The notes beneath the pieces are model-generated. The model worked only from the letters and a program-made list of their open reading frames with translations. It ran no database searches and was not told where the DNA came from. From Arminella tubonensis (lineage in GTDB: Bacteria > Pseudomonadota > Alphaproteobacteria > Rhizobiales > Rhizobiaceae), in assembly GCF_003240585.1 (NCBI RefSeq), contig NZ_PCDP01000069.1:79838-143837 (forward strand): 64,000 nt of DNA. The letters are read 5' to 3'. This document shows, in pieces, positions 44,797-54,152 of the stretch (positions within the stretch are counted from its first letter, which is position 1; the number at the start of each line of letters is the position of its first letter). The translations under genes and the position numbers were made by a program.

Positions 44797-44911
44797 GCTG
44801 CTTTCCAATTCCGCTTGGCAAGGTCAGGAAAAGCTGGAGAACAGGCCACAGGTGTTGAAGCCCGGCAGATGATTTGCCGCCCGTCTTATGATCGCCGGGC
44901 GGCGTTGTCGC

Positions 44912-45787
44912 TTAGCTGCCGGTATGGACGCGTGCCAGGCCATCCTTGGCCGGCTGATACCGGGGGTCGAGATTGATTGCATGCTGATAGGAGCGCGCTG
45001 CCTTTGCCTTGTCCCCGCGACGCTCGTAGACGAGCGCCTGGTTGGCCCAGGATTCGGCGACCTTGTTGTCCAGATCGATCGCATGATTGAAATCGGCAAA
45101 GGCGTTATCGTCGTCATTGCGAGCGATATAGGACGTGCCGCGGCCGTTGTAAGGCTCCGGCGAATTTGGCGCGAGCGAGATCGCCTTGCTGAAATCGTCG
45201 ATCGCCTTATCCTGCTGGTTGCGCTTCTGATAGATCAGGCCCCGGCCGTGATAGGCGCGGCCGTCGGTCGTCCCCAGTTCGATCGCCTTGGAGAAGTCCT
45301 TGAAAGCGTCGTCGTCGCGACCTGCGAGGCGATAGATATTGCCGCGGCCGATATAGGCTACGTCATAGCTCGGGTTGATCTGAAGAGAGGCATTGTAGTC
45401 GGCCACTGCCTCGGCCTGCTTGCCCATGTTTCGGTAAACCAGCGCGCGGTTGGCGTAGGCCTGGTAGAATTTCGGGTTGAGCTGGATGGCCTGATTGAAG
45501 TCTGCCAGCGAACGGCTGAATTCGCCTGCACGGCCATAGGCTGAACCGCGGACGTTGTAGCCCTCTGGATCCTGGGGATTGGCATTGATGACGGAGGTCA
45601 AGGACGCGATGTTCTGCTGCGAGCCCTGCGCCTTGTCGATACGAATGACCGTATCGGTGGAGGAGGTCTGGCAACCGGCGAGGCCGATCGCGGCGAGCAG
45701 GGCCAAAACCGGCAATGCGGATCGGCTTGTCTTCAGAGCAGCAGATGATTTCAAAGTGCGGGACGCCTTTAACGTAGTGAATGCCAT
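44912..45787 (-). CDS. tetratricopeptide-repeat lipoprotein (NlpI-like)
   Basis: This 291-residue protein has a lipoprotein signal (ALPVLALLAAIGLAGC lipobox) and about six TPR units, e.g. AYANRALVYRNMGKQAEAVADYNASLQINP and AYHGRGLIYQKRNQQDKAIDDFSKAISLAPN-type repeats. It should be anchored to the membrane facing the periplasm and act as a protein-interaction scaffold. The ATG at 45787 gives a long basic leader; an ATG at 45808 is an alternative start. A palindrome lies directly upstream. Confidence 0.85.
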   Translation of the reverse strand: MAFTTLKASRTLKSSAALKTSRSALPVLALLAAIGLAGCQTSSTDTVIRIDKAQGSQQNIASLTSVINANPQDPEGYNVRGSAYGRAGEFSRSLADFNQAIQLNPKFYQAYANRALVYRNMGKQAEAVADYNASLQINPSYDVAYIGRGNIYRLAGRDDDAFKDFSKAIELGTTDGRAYHGRGLIYQKRNQQDKAIDDFSKAISLAPNSPEPYNGRGTSYIARNDDDNAFADFNHAIDLDNKVAESWANQALVYERRGDKAKAARSYQHAINLDPRYQPAKDGLARVHTGS

Positions 45788-45813
45788 TATCGGGTTCGCT
45801 TTCCCCATGCGTC

Positions 45814-45833
45814 ATATCAGGATTTCCTGATAT
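45814..45833. promoter_or_regulatory. palindrome upstream of the TPR lipoprotein gene
   Basis: Nine-base perfect arms ATATCAGGA and TCCTGATAT flank a two-base centre. It abuts the alternative start codon at 45808 and could be an operator or an RNA hairpin covering the ribosome-binding site. Confidence 0.4.
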
Positions 45834-45849
45834 CTCTGGTCAGAGGCAA

Positions 45850-45883
45850 ATCAAAAAAGGCGGCGCGAACCATTCGCCCCGCC
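45850..45883 (-). terminator. rho-independent terminator of rpsU
   Basis: Read on the minus strand, an 11-base GC-rich stem (45873-45883 with 45859-45869, one mismatch) is followed by TTTTTT. It lies 35 bases behind the rpsU stop. Confidence 0.85.
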
Positions 45884-45917
45884 AGAAATGCATCTGAAAA
45901 CGTCGAAATAACGACGA

Positions 45918-46130
45918 TTAACGTGCAACCGCGCCTTCGCGCTGGGCCTGCTTGCGAGCCAGCTTGCGAACACGACGAACAGCCTCGGCCTTTTCGCGGG
46001 CGCGCTTCTCCGAAGGTTTTTCGTAGTAGTCGCGCATCTTCATTTCGCGGAAAATTCCTTCGCGCTGCATCTTCTTCTTGAGCGCGCGTAGGGCTTGATC
46101 GACATTGTTATCGCGGACGAGTACCTGCAC
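45918..46130 (-). CDS. rpsU: 30S ribosomal protein S21
   Basis: This 70-residue basic protein of the small ribosomal subunit starts VQVLVRDNNVDQALRALKKKM and continues FREMKMRDYYEKPSEKRAREKA, the typical S21 sequence. The start is GTG with GGAG ten bases upstream. It is transcribed alone with its own terminator. Rhizobial S21 genes are often responsive to cold and stress; no such element can be read here. Confidence 0.95.
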   Translation of the reverse strand: MQVLVRDNNVDQALRALKKKMQREGIFREMKMRDYYEKPSEKRAREKAEAVRRVRKLARKQAQREGAVAR

Positions 46131-46431
46131 GAAAACCCCGCTCCTTTGGCTTTTGAGTTGCTTACCATCGAAAATTCGGCGATTTCCGGGGCAAAGAAAT
46201 ATCGTTCGCTCGGCGCAGGGCCTCGCGATTGGTAGTGCGAAATATCAGATCAGGTTGTAGAAGTCCATATGGGGCGTCGTATTCCGTCCACAAATTTCCG
46301 CCAGACATGACTTTCTGGCCCGTGTCGATAGCGGGGCTTGAATGCGTCGCAAAAGAACCGTTGTGTCGGTTTTCGATTTGCGATCTGTATGGCCGATCGG
46401 AAGAGCTCTTCTTTCAAGGAGTTGAGAGCGA
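46131..46431. other. divergent promoter region of rpsU and soxB
   Basis: The 301 bases between the two divergent genes should hold both promoters. The soxB ribosome site AAGGAG lies near 46418. I saw no hairpin, repeat or protein frame of weight in the rest. Confidence 0.35.
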
Positions 46432-47685
46432 ATGCGCAAATACTCGGTTTTTGCCGTGGCAAGAGAGGCATTACGTGGCCACAAGGGCTGGGACGCCCAG
46501 TGGACCTCGCCGGAGCCGCGCAAGGAGTATGATGTCATCATCATCGGTGCCGGCGGCCATGGCCTGGGCGCGGCTTACTATCTCGCCAAAGAGCACGGCA
46601 TCACCAATGTCGCGGTCATCGAGAAGGGCTGGCTCGGCGGCGGTAACACCGGCCGCAACACGACCATCATCCGCTCGAACTATCTCTACGAAGAGAGCAT
46701 GCACATCTATGAGCACTCGTTGAAGCTCTGGGAGAACCTGTCGCAGGAGCTCAATTACAATGTGATGTATTCGCCGCGCGGCGTGATGATGCTGTCGCAC
46801 AGCACGCACGACCAGCAGTCGTTCAAGCGTCACATCCATGCAAATCGTCTCTATGGCATCGACAATGAATGGATGACACCGGAGCAGGCAAAGGCCTATT
46901 GCCCGCCGCTGGATATTTCCAAGACAGCTCGCTACCCGATCAACGGCGCCGCCCTGCAGCGTCGAGGCGGTACTGCCCGTCATGACGCGGTTGCCTGGGG
47001 CTATGCCCGTGCGGCGTCCGATCGCGGTGTCCACATCATCCAGAATTGCGAAGTCACCGGCATCCGCCGGGGACCGGACGGTCGGGTTACCGGCGTCGAT
47101 ACCTCACGCGGCTTCATCGGCGCCAAGAAGATCGGCGTTTCGGCCGCCGGCCATACGACGACCGTGATGAAGATGGCCGACGTTCGCGTGCCGCTGCAAT
47201 CGAGCCCTTTGCAGGCGCTTGTCTCCGAGCCCTTGAAGCCGATCTTCCCCTGCGTGGTCATGTCGAACACCGTTCACGCCTATATCTCGCAGTCCGACAA
47301 GGGCGAGCTGGTCATCGGCGCCGGTACTGACCAGTACAATTCCTACTCGCAGACCGGCGGTCTGCAGATTATAACCCATACGCTCGATGCGATCTGCGAG
47401 CTTTTCCCGATGTTCCGACGGGTGAAGATGATGCGATCCTGGGGCGGGATCGTCGACAATACGCCGGATCGTTCGGCGATCCAGTCGAAGACGCCGGTTC
47501 CGGGGCTGTATGTCAATTGCGGCTGGGGCACGGGCGGTTTCAAGGCGACGCCGGGGTCGGCAAATCTTTTCGCTCACCTAATCGCACGCGACGAGCCGCA
47601 CAAGTTCAGTGCCGGCCTGACGCTCGACCGATTCCGCAGCGGACGTCTCATCGACGAAGCTGCCGCTGCTGCTGTCGCGCACTGA
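46432..47685 (+). CDS. soxB: sarcosine oxidase beta subunit
   Basis: This subunit carries the covalent FMN and takes part in oxidative demethylation of sarcosine. It has 417 residues. IIIGAGGHGLGAAYYLAKEHG is the FAD-binding fold, GWLGGGNTGRNTTIIRSNYL is characteristic, and the C-terminal YVNCGWGTGGFKATPGSANLF is conserved. AAGGAG precedes the ATG. soxD, soxA and soxG follow closely, giving the complete heterotetrameric enzyme. Confidence 0.95.
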   Translation: MRKYSVFAVAREALRGHKGWDAQWTSPEPRKEYDVIIIGAGGHGLGAAYYLAKEHGITNVAVIEKGWLGGGNTGRNTTIIRSNYLYEESMHIYEHSLKLWENLSQELNYNVMYSPRGVMMLSHSTHDQQSFKRHIHANRLYGIDNEWMTPEQAKAYCPPLDISKTARYPINGAALQRRGGTARHDAVAWGYARAASDRGVHIIQNCEVTGIRRGPDGRVTGVDTSRGFIGAKKIGVSAAGHTTTVMKMADVRVPLQSSPLQALVSEPLKPIFPCVVMSNTVHAYISQSDKGELVIGAGTDQYNSYSQTGGLQIITHTLDAICELFPMFRRVKMMRSWGGIVDNTPDRSAIQSKTPVPGLYVNCGWGTGGFKATPGSANLFAHLIARDEPHKFSAGLTLDRFRSGRLIDEAAAAAVAH

Positions 47686-47713
47686 CCAGGCCTTCCATGA
47701 CAAGGGAATATCC

Positions 47714-48055
47714 ATGCTGCTGATCTACTGCCCATACTGTCAGGAAGAGCGTTCCGAGCTCGAATTCCGCAATGCCGGCGACGCGCATATCGCTCGGCCG
47801 GAAAACATCGCGGCGATTTCGGACGAGGAATTCGAGAGCTATTTCTTCATGCGCGAAAACCCGAAGGGGCTGATCTTCGAGCGCTGGCGCCACATGCATG
47901 GCTGCGGCCGCTTCTTCAATGCGGCGCGCGATACCGTCAGCGACAAGTTCCTGACGACTTACATGGCAGGCGAACCGAAGCCGGATCTCGATGCAACGCC
48001 TGCGACGAGCGCCACCGTCGAGACCTATGAAGCGACGGAAGGAGAGGCCCGATGA
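47714..48055 (+). CDS. soxD: sarcosine oxidase delta subunit
   Basis: This 113-residue subunit starts LLIYCPYCQEERSELEF, with a CPYC pair and later RHMHGCGRFFNAARDT, the residues that bind zinc in the delta subunit. Its last bases overlap the start of soxA by four bases. It supports the assembly of the four-subunit oxidase. Confidence 0.94.
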   Translation: MLLIYCPYCQEERSELEFRNAGDAHIARPENIAAISDEEFESYFFMRENPKGLIFERWRHMHGCGRFFNAARDTVSDKFLTTYMAGEPKPDLDATPATSATVETYEATEGEAR

Positions 48056-51045
48056 GCGGTGCAAATCGTATCGCAGGTGCCGGTCGCCTGACGCCTGCCA
48101 GGACCGCGCGCTTCACCTTCGACGGAAAGAGCTACACGGCGCTAGAAGGCGACAGCGTCGCCTCGGCGCTGCTGGCCAACGGCGTGCATCTGGTCGGCCG
48201 CTCGTTCAAATATCACCGGCCGCGCGGTATTCTTTCGGCCGGCGCCGAGGAGCCGAATGCGTTGCTCGACATTTCGCGGGATGCGGCCCGCAAGCAGCCG
48301 AACGTGCGCGCCAGCGTCCAGGAGGTCTTCGACGGGATGATCGCCCAGTCGCAGAACCGCTGGCCGTCGCTCGCTTTCGATATCGGCGGCATCAACAATC
48401 TGTTCTCGTCGTTCTTTGCTGCCGGCTTCTACTACAAGACCTTCATGTGGCCGAAGGCTGCCTGGAAGCACATCTATGAGCCGCTCATTCGGCGGGCCGC
48501 CGGCCTCGGCGTTGCGCCGACGGAAGAGGATCCGGACCACTATGCCGGCCGTTTCGCCCATTGCGATGTACTGGTCGTCGGTGGTGGAATTTCCGGTCTC
48601 TCGGCGGCTTTGGCTGCTGCTGAGACGGGTGCCAAGGTCATTCTCTGCGATGAGCAGCCCGAAGCGGGTGGCGCGTTGCGCTTCGATACCAGCGTGAAGA
48701 TCGATGGTGTCGAGGGTTTCACCTGGGCGCAGAATGTCGTCTCCCACCTGAAGTCGATGCCGAATGTCGAGGTGCTGACCCGCACCACTGCGTTTGGCTA
48801 CTACAACCACAATTTTATCGGCTTGGCCGAGCGCGTCACCGATCATCTGGCGCGGCCTGGCCGCGACCTGCCGCGTGAACGGCTCTGGCAGGTGAGGGCG
48901 AAGCGCGTCATCCTCGCGGCCGGCGCCATCGAGCGGCACATGGTGTTCCCGAACAACGACCGTCCGGGGATCATGCTTGCTTCGGCGGCGCGCACCTACC
49001 TCAATCACTACGGCGTTGCGGTCGGTGCCCAGATCGGCGTCTATACGTCGCATGACTCTGCCTACGAAGCGGCTTTCGACCTGAAGAAGGCGGGCATCTC
49101 GATCACCGCCATTGTCGACTGCAGGCCCCGTCCAGGCGAGGCCGTGGTCGCCCAGGCGAAGGCGCTCGGCATCGAGGTTCTTGCCGGTCATTCGGTGATC
49201 GACACAGCGGGAAAGCTGCGCATTTCGTCGATGACGGTCGCCCGCAACGGCGGGGGATCACCCCGCAAGATCGCCGTCGACGCGCTGCTGGTTTCCGCCG
49301 GTTGGACACCATCGGTGCACCTGTTCTCGCAATCGCGCGGCAAGGTGAAGTTCGATCCGGATCGGCAGCGGTTCCTGCCTGGAACCTATGTGCAGGATTG
49401 TCTTTCGGTCGGCGCCTGCAACGGCACGGACGGACTGCAGGAGGCAATTGAAGAATCGCTTGCGGCCGGTGAGCTGGTGGCGCGTGCCGCTGGTGCTGCT
49501 GGCGGCGGCAAGATCGCCCTTACCGGCGAACAGGCTTTCGAATGGACTGGCGGCATGGTCGGCAGCGCCGAGGGTGCAGGACCGGATACCAATGCCAAGG
49601 CGTTCGTCGATTTCCAGCATGATGTCTGCGCGAAGGACATCCGGCTTGCGGTTCGCGAAGGCATGCACTCGATCGAGCATATCAAGCGCTTCACGACGAA
49701 TGGCATGGCCTCGGACCAGGGCAAGCTTTCCAACATGCATGGTTTGGCGATCGCCGCGGAAATGCTCGGCAAGGACATTCCGCAGGTGGGTCTCACCACG
49801 TTCCGCGCGCCATACACGCCGGTCACCTACGGCACGCTGATCAACCATTCGCGCGGCGGCCTGTTCGACCCGGCGCGCAAGACGGCGATCCACCCTTGGG
49901 AAGAAGCGCAAGGTGCGGTCTTCGAGGATGTCGGGAACTGGAAACGTGCGTGGTTCTATCCGAGGGCCGGCGAGACCATGCACCAGGCGGTCAATCGCGA
50001 ATGCACGACCGTCCGCAATGTTGCCGGCGTGTTCGATGCGTCGACGCTCGGCAAGATCGAGGTCGTCGGGCCTGATGCAGCCGAGTTTCTCAACCTGATC
50101 TACACCAACGCCTGGGATACGTTGAAGCCCGGCCGTTGCCGCTATGGCATCATGCTGCGCGAGGATGGCTTCGTTTACGACGACGGCGTCGTCGGGCGGC
50201 TGGCTGAAGATCGTTTCCATGTGACGACGACGACAGGCGGCGCGCCGCGCGTGCTGCACCATATGGAAGATTATCTGCAGACCGAGTTCCCGCATCTGAA
50301 GGTCTGGCTGACATCGACCACCGAACAGTGGGCAGTCATCGCCGTGCAGGGACCGAAGGCACGCGAAATCATCGAGCCGCTGATCGAGGGCATCGACCTT
50401 TCGAACGAAGCCTTTCCGCATATGAGCGTTAAGGAAGGCAAGATCTGCGGCGTGCCGACCAGGCTTTTCCGTGTCTCGTTCACCGGCGACGTCGGCTTCG
50501 AGATCAATGTGCCTGCGGACTATGGCCAGTCGATCTGGGAAGCCGTCTGGGCACGGGCCGAACCGCTTGGCGCTTGCGCCTATGGAACGGAAACAATGCA
50601 TGTGCTGCGTGCCGAAAAGGGCTACATCATCGTCGGTCAGGATACCGACGGCACTGTCACGCCTGACGATGCTGGCCTTTCTTGGGCGGTCTCGAAGAAG
50701 AAGACCGACTTTGTCGGCATCCGCGGACTGATGCGTCCTGATCTGGTGAAGCAGGGGCGCAAGCAGCTTGTCGGCCTGATCACCAAGGATCCGAAAGCCG
50801 TTCTGGAGGAAGGCGCGCAGATCGTCGCCGATCCGAACGAGCCGAAGCCGATGACGATGCTTGGGCATGTCACGTCATCGTACTGGTCGGAAAATCTCGG
50901 CCGCTCGATTGCATTCGCTTTGGTTGCCGGGGGCCGCGAGCGCATGGGCAAGACGCTATACGTGCCGATGCCCGACAAGACCATTGCCGTCGAGGTGACG
51001 GACATAGTGTTCTTTGACAAGGAAGGAGGCCGGATCAATGGTTGA
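48052..51045 (+). CDS. soxA: sarcosine oxidase alpha subunit
   Basis: This 997-residue subunit binds NAD and FAD and, in its C-terminal GCV_T-like domain, tetrahydrofolate, which accepts the methyl carbon as methylene-THF. An N-terminal ferredoxin-like region (FTFDGKSYTALEGDSVASAL) is followed by a pyridine-nucleotide fold (VLVVGGGISGLSAALAAAE) and the aminomethyltransferase-like part (VTTTTGGAPRVLHHMEDYL). It overlaps soxD and soxG at its ends, so the whole is one operon. Confidence 0.96.
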   Translation: MSGANRIAGAGRLTPARTARFTFDGKSYTALEGDSVASALLANGVHLVGRSFKYHRPRGILSAGAEEPNALLDISRDAARKQPNVRASVQEVFDGMIAQSQNRWPSLAFDIGGINNLFSSFFAAGFYYKTFMWPKAAWKHIYEPLIRRAAGLGVAPTEEDPDHYAGRFAHCDVLVVGGGISGLSAALAAAETGAKVILCDEQPEAGGALRFDTSVKIDGVEGFTWAQNVVSHLKSMPNVEVLTRTTAFGYYNHNFIGLAERVTDHLARPGRDLPRERLWQVRAKRVILAAGAIERHMVFPNNDRPGIMLASAARTYLNHYGVAVGAQIGVYTSHDSAYEAAFDLKKAGISITAIVDCRPRPGEAVVAQAKALGIEVLAGHSVIDTAGKLRISSMTVARNGGGSPRKIAVDALLVSAGWTPSVHLFSQSRGKVKFDPDRQRFLPGTYVQDCLSVGACNGTDGLQEAIEESLAAGELVARAAGAAGGGKIALTGEQAFEWTGGMVGSAEGAGPDTNAKAFVDFQHDVCAKDIRLAVREGMHSIEHIKRFTTNGMASDQGKLSNMHGLAIAAEMLGKDIPQVGLTTFRAPYTPVTYGTLINHSRGGLFDPARKTAIHPWEEAQGAVFEDVGNWKRAWFYPRAGETMHQAVNRECTTVRNVAGVFDASTLGKIEVVGPDAAEFLNLIYTNAWDTLKPGRCRYGIMLREDGFVYDDGVVGRLAEDRFHVTTTTGGAPRVLHHMEDYLQTEFPHLKVWLTSTTEQWAVIAVQGPKAREIIEPLIEGIDLSNEAFPHMSVKEGKICGVPTRLFRVSFTGDVGFEINVPADYGQSIWEAVWARAEPLGACAYGTETMHVLRAEKGYIIVGQDTDGTVTPDDAGLSWAVSKKKTDFVGIRGLMRPDLVKQGRKQLVGLITKDPKAVLEEGAQIVADPNEPKPMTMLGHVTSSYWSENLGRSIAFALVAGGRERMGKTLYVPMPDKTIAVEVTDIVFFDKEGGRING

Positions 51046-51586
51046 CCAGGCTATTCGCAAGCTGCCTCTCGCAGGTCGTCATGGTGGCTCGGCTGCCGTA
51101 CGCCTGACGCCCGCAGCTCCAGCGTCCCGCATTGCGCTGCGTGCGCCTGCCGGTTCTGTTGCGGCCCTTTCCGCGGCACTGGGGCTGGATATCCCGACCA
51201 AACCAAAGACGTCGGGTCGCTCCGGCGGACGCTCGGCCCTCTGGCTTGGGCCTGACGAATGGCTCGTTATCGACGAGACGGGTGCCGATCTGATGGCTTC
51301 TGCAGCCGCTGCCTCGGCGCTGCATTCGGCCACCGACGTCTCTCACCGCAACACGGCGATTATCGTATCCGGCCCAGGCGCGGAGGCGACGCTATCGGCC
51401 GGTTGCCCACAGGATCTGTCACTTGAGGTCTTTCCTGTCGGCGCCTGCTCGAGGACGCTGTTCGGCAAGGTCGAGATCGTGCTTTGCCGCGTGGAAGAAG
51501 ACACGTTCCGCGCCGAGGTGTGGCGTTCGTTTTCCGACTACGCCTTCGGCCTACTTGCCGAAGCCGCGGCTGACACGACGTTGTAA
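51038..51586 (+). CDS. soxG: sarcosine oxidase gamma subunit
   Basis: This 182-residue subunit contains LWLGPDEWLVIDE and ALHSATDVSHRNTAI, typical of SoxG. AAGGAGG precedes the ATG at 51038, within the end of soxA. It completes the heterotetrameric sarcosine oxidase. Confidence 0.93.
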   Translation: MVDQAIRKLPLAGRHGGSAAVRLTPAAPASRIALRAPAGSVAALSAALGLDIPTKPKTSGRSGGRSALWLGPDEWLVIDETGADLMASAAAASALHSATDVSHRNTAIIVSGPGAEATLSAGCPQDLSLEVFPVGACSRTLFGKVEIVLCRVEEDTFRAEVWRSFSDYAFGLLAEAAADTTL

Positions 51587-51602
51587 ACCTCTAATCCTGC
51601 GA

Positions 51603-52088
51603 TCAGGCGTCTTCCGGGCGGTCCTTTGGGTCGAACTGGGAGATGGTGATCCAGGTGGCGGTGAGGGCGGCCTTCCGCTCGTTCTCGATTTCGACGCTGA
51701 CCTCATAGGTCAGCATGATCATGCCGGCGCCGCGGAAGCGGCTGTCGGCGAGCATGAAATGGCCGCGGATACGGCTGCCGGATTTGACCGGCGCCATGAA
51801 GCGCACCTTCTCGAAACCATAATTGATGCCGAGCGTCTGTTCGCGGATCTTGGGCAGGCAATTGTAGTTCATCGCCGAAAGCAGCGACAAGGTCAGGAAG
51901 CCATGCGCGATCGTGCCGCCGAAGGGGGTCGCCTTGGCCCGTTCCGGGTCGACGTGAATGAATTGATGATCGTTCGTGGCGTCGGCGAAAGCGTTGATCA
52001 TCGTCTGGTCGACCATGATCCAGTCGGATAGGCCGACTTCCGTTCCCACGATATCCCGGACTTCAGACAGCGAAATTTCGCGTGGCAT
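51603..52088 (-). CDS. MaoC-like (R)-specific enoyl-CoA hydratase
   Basis: This 161-residue hot-dog-fold protein has the hydratase-2 signature DHQFIHVDPERAKATPFGGT followed by IAHGFLTLSLLS, with the catalytic Asp and His. Such enzymes hydrate enoyl-CoA, sometimes to feed polyhydroxyalkanoate synthesis. The ATG at 52088 follows GGGAAG; upstream in-frame residues are not conserved. It converges on soxG with a 16-base gap and has no partner gene adjacent. Confidence 0.9.
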   Translation of the reverse strand: MPREISLSEVRDIVGTEVGLSDWIMVDQTMINAFADATNDHQFIHVDPERAKATPFGGTIAHGFLTLSLLSAMNYNCLPKIREQTLGINYGFEKVRFMAPVKSGSRIRGHFMLADSRFRGAGMIMLTYEVSVEIENERKAALTATWITISQFDPKDRPEDA

Positions 52089-52174
52089 GGTCTTCCCTTC
52101 GACAGCTCCTGGCCTCCTGAAACCCAATTATGTCTGGGCCTGAGACACGAATCATAAATCGCCGCGCCGTTCAG

Positions 52175-54142
52175 TCAGCTTGCCAAGACTACACGAACCG
52201 AGCGGGCTGGAACTACGAGTTTGTCGCCAGCATCGGCTGTTTTTTCGGGCGCCATCAACTGCCACCGTATCGCACCGGCGTAGGGCAGGGCGAATGTCTG
52301 CTCAGCCTGCGCGCGGTTGATCAAAATGGCAATACGCGAGTTTTTTCCGTTGCTATTGTCGAGCGTTTTCAAGACCATCACCAGCGCTGAAAAATTTGGT
52401 GTCTGCCACTGGCCGACCGTCATCGGCGTGCCATCAGGCGACAACCATTCCACATCGTCATCGGTCAGGAACGTCATTTCAGAGAAAACTGCAAAGCGTT
52501 TGCGAAGCGCCGACACGAAGGCGGTATGGCTGACCAACGTGTCGTCCAGCTTTGCCCAGTCCAGCCAGGTGATTTCGTTGTCCTGGCAATAGGCGTTGTT
52601 GTTGCCTTGTTGAGACCGGCCGCCTTCGTCGCCCGCCGAAATCATGATTGTGCCCCTGGCGGCGAACAGGGTCGACAACAACGCCATGATGTCGTCTTGC
52701 CGTCTTTTCCGTATCGCAGCGTCGTCGGTCGCACCCTCGACGCCATTGTTCCACGACAGGTTTTCGTTATGGCCATCGCGATTGTGTTCGCCATTGGCAT
52801 CGTTGTGCTTGGCCACATTCGAGACGAGATCCATCAGTGTGAAGCCGTCATGCGCTGCGAGGAAATTGACGCTGCGCGTCTGCGTCCGGCCATCGCGGCC
52901 GAAGACTGGAGACGAGCCGGCAAGGGCCGTTGCGAGGTCGCCGGTCATGTTGTCGTCGCCGCGCCAATAGCGGCGAAGATCGTCGCGAGCGCGGTCGTTC
53001 CATTCGAGGAAGGGTGCCGGGAAATTGCCGAGCTGGTAGCCGCCCGGACCGATATCCCAGGGTTCGGCGATCATGATGCGGTCGGCAAGCACATCGTCGG
53101 TCAGCATCTCGCGAAGCGTCAGGCTGTTGGCGTCGAAGCCGGAGGCCGTTCGGCCAAGGACCGGCGCGAGGTCGAAGCGGAAGCCATCGACGGCGGCGTT
53201 CAGGACAAAATAGCGAAGGCTGTCGAGGATCAGGCGCCTGACGTAGGGGTGGTCGCAGGCGACGGTGTTGCCGGTGCCGGTATCGTTGACCAGCTCGCCC
53301 GGACGATCGGGAAGGTGGCGATAAAAAGAGAGATTGTCGAGGCCGCGTAGGGATAGCGTCGTGCCGAAGCGGTCGCTTTCGCCGGTATGGTTGAAGACAA
53401 GATCCAGGATGACGGCGATGCCTTCGGCGTGAAGCGCAGCAACCGTCTCGCGTAGCTCGGCCATGCCACCTGGCACGATCCGCGGATCGAGCGCCATGAA
53501 GGTCACCGGATTGTAACCCCAGCCATTGGCCAAACCCAGAGGCGGCAGGTGGCGTTCGTCGATCCAGGCGGTAATCGGCATCAGCTCGACAGCGTCGACG
53601 CCTATGCGCTTGAGATGCGCAATGACGGCGGGATGGGCGAGGGCCGCCACTGTTCCGCGCTGGCCCTCCGGCACATCGGGGTGAAGGATGGTGAAGGGCT
53701 TGACGGCAATTTCGTAGATCAGTCCGCCGGCCTTGAAGAGTGGCTTTCGCCTCTGAGCCTCGATATCGCGGACGATGATTGCCTTCGGCATCAGGTCCTG
53801 CGTTTCCTCACCTACGATGCCGAGGCGCGGGTCGTGGTGGAATGGTCGATCGAATTGCTTTGCATAGGGGTCGGCGAGCAATTTCGATGGATCGAACCAG
53901 AGGCCTTGGTCTGGATCGTATGTGCCGTGCGCCCGATACCCGTAGCGGGTGCCGGGTCCGACGCCGTCCACGGAGACGCGATGGACATCGCCATCGCGTT
54001 CCATCGCCAACCGGGCGGTTTCCTTGCCGCCGCCGGCATCGAACAGGCAGAGCTCGATCCTTGCGGCGTTCCTGGACCAGACCGCAAAATCGGCGCCCTG
54101 AGGGGTGAGGACCAATCCACCCTGTTGCGGCTTGCCTTCCAT
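52175..54142 (-). CDS. glgX: glycogen debranching enzyme
   Basis: The enzyme cleaves the alpha-1,6 branches left by phosphorylase. This 655-residue GH13 protein has an N-terminal CBM48-like domain (GLVLTPQGADFAVWSRNAARIEL), the region DGFRFDLAPVLGR with the nucleophile Asp, AEPWDIGPGGYQLGNFP with the acid/base Glu, and AHDGFTLMDLVS. It is the last gene of the glycogen operon, ten bases behind pgm. Confidence 0.95.
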   Translation of the reverse strand: MEGKPQQGGLVLTPQGADFAVWSRNAARIELCLFDAGGGKETARLAMERDGDVHRVSVDGVGPGTRYGYRAHGTYDPDQGLWFDPSKLLADPYAKQFDRPFHHDPRLGIVGEETQDLMPKAIIVRDIEAQRRKPLFKAGGLIYEIAVKPFTILHPDVPEGQRGTVAALAHPAVIAHLKRIGVDAVELMPITAWIDERHLPPLGLANGWGYNPVTFMALDPRIVPGGMAELRETVAALHAEGIAVILDLVFNHTGESDRFGTTLSLRGLDNLSFYRHLPDRPGELVNDTGTGNTVACDHPYVRRLILDSLRYFVLNAAVDGFRFDLAPVLGRTASGFDANSLTLREMLTDDVLADRIMIAEPWDIGPGGYQLGNFPAPFLEWNDRARDDLRRYWRGDDNMTGDLATALAGSSPVFGRDGRTQTRSVNFLAAHDGFTLMDLVSNVAKHNDANGEHNRDGHNENLSWNNGVEGATDDAAIRKRRQDDIMALLSTLFAARGTIMISAGDEGGRSQQGNNNAYCQDNEITWLDWAKLDDTLVSHTAFVSALRKRFAVFSEMTFLTDDDVEWLSPDGTPMTVGQWQTPNFSALVMVLKTLDNSNGKNSRIAILINRAQAEQTFALPYAGAIRWQLMAPEKTADAGDKLVVPARSVRVVLAS

Positions 54143-54152
54143 GGTGGCGAAA

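Noticed and set aside
46229..46723. Plus-strand frame of 164 residues across the start of soxB
   Set aside because: It overlaps soxB in another frame and is rich in Ser/Arg typical of shadow frames.
49258..50868. Minus-strand frame of 536 residues opposite soxA
   Set aside because: soxA is full length and conserved; the antisense frame has no recognisable domain.
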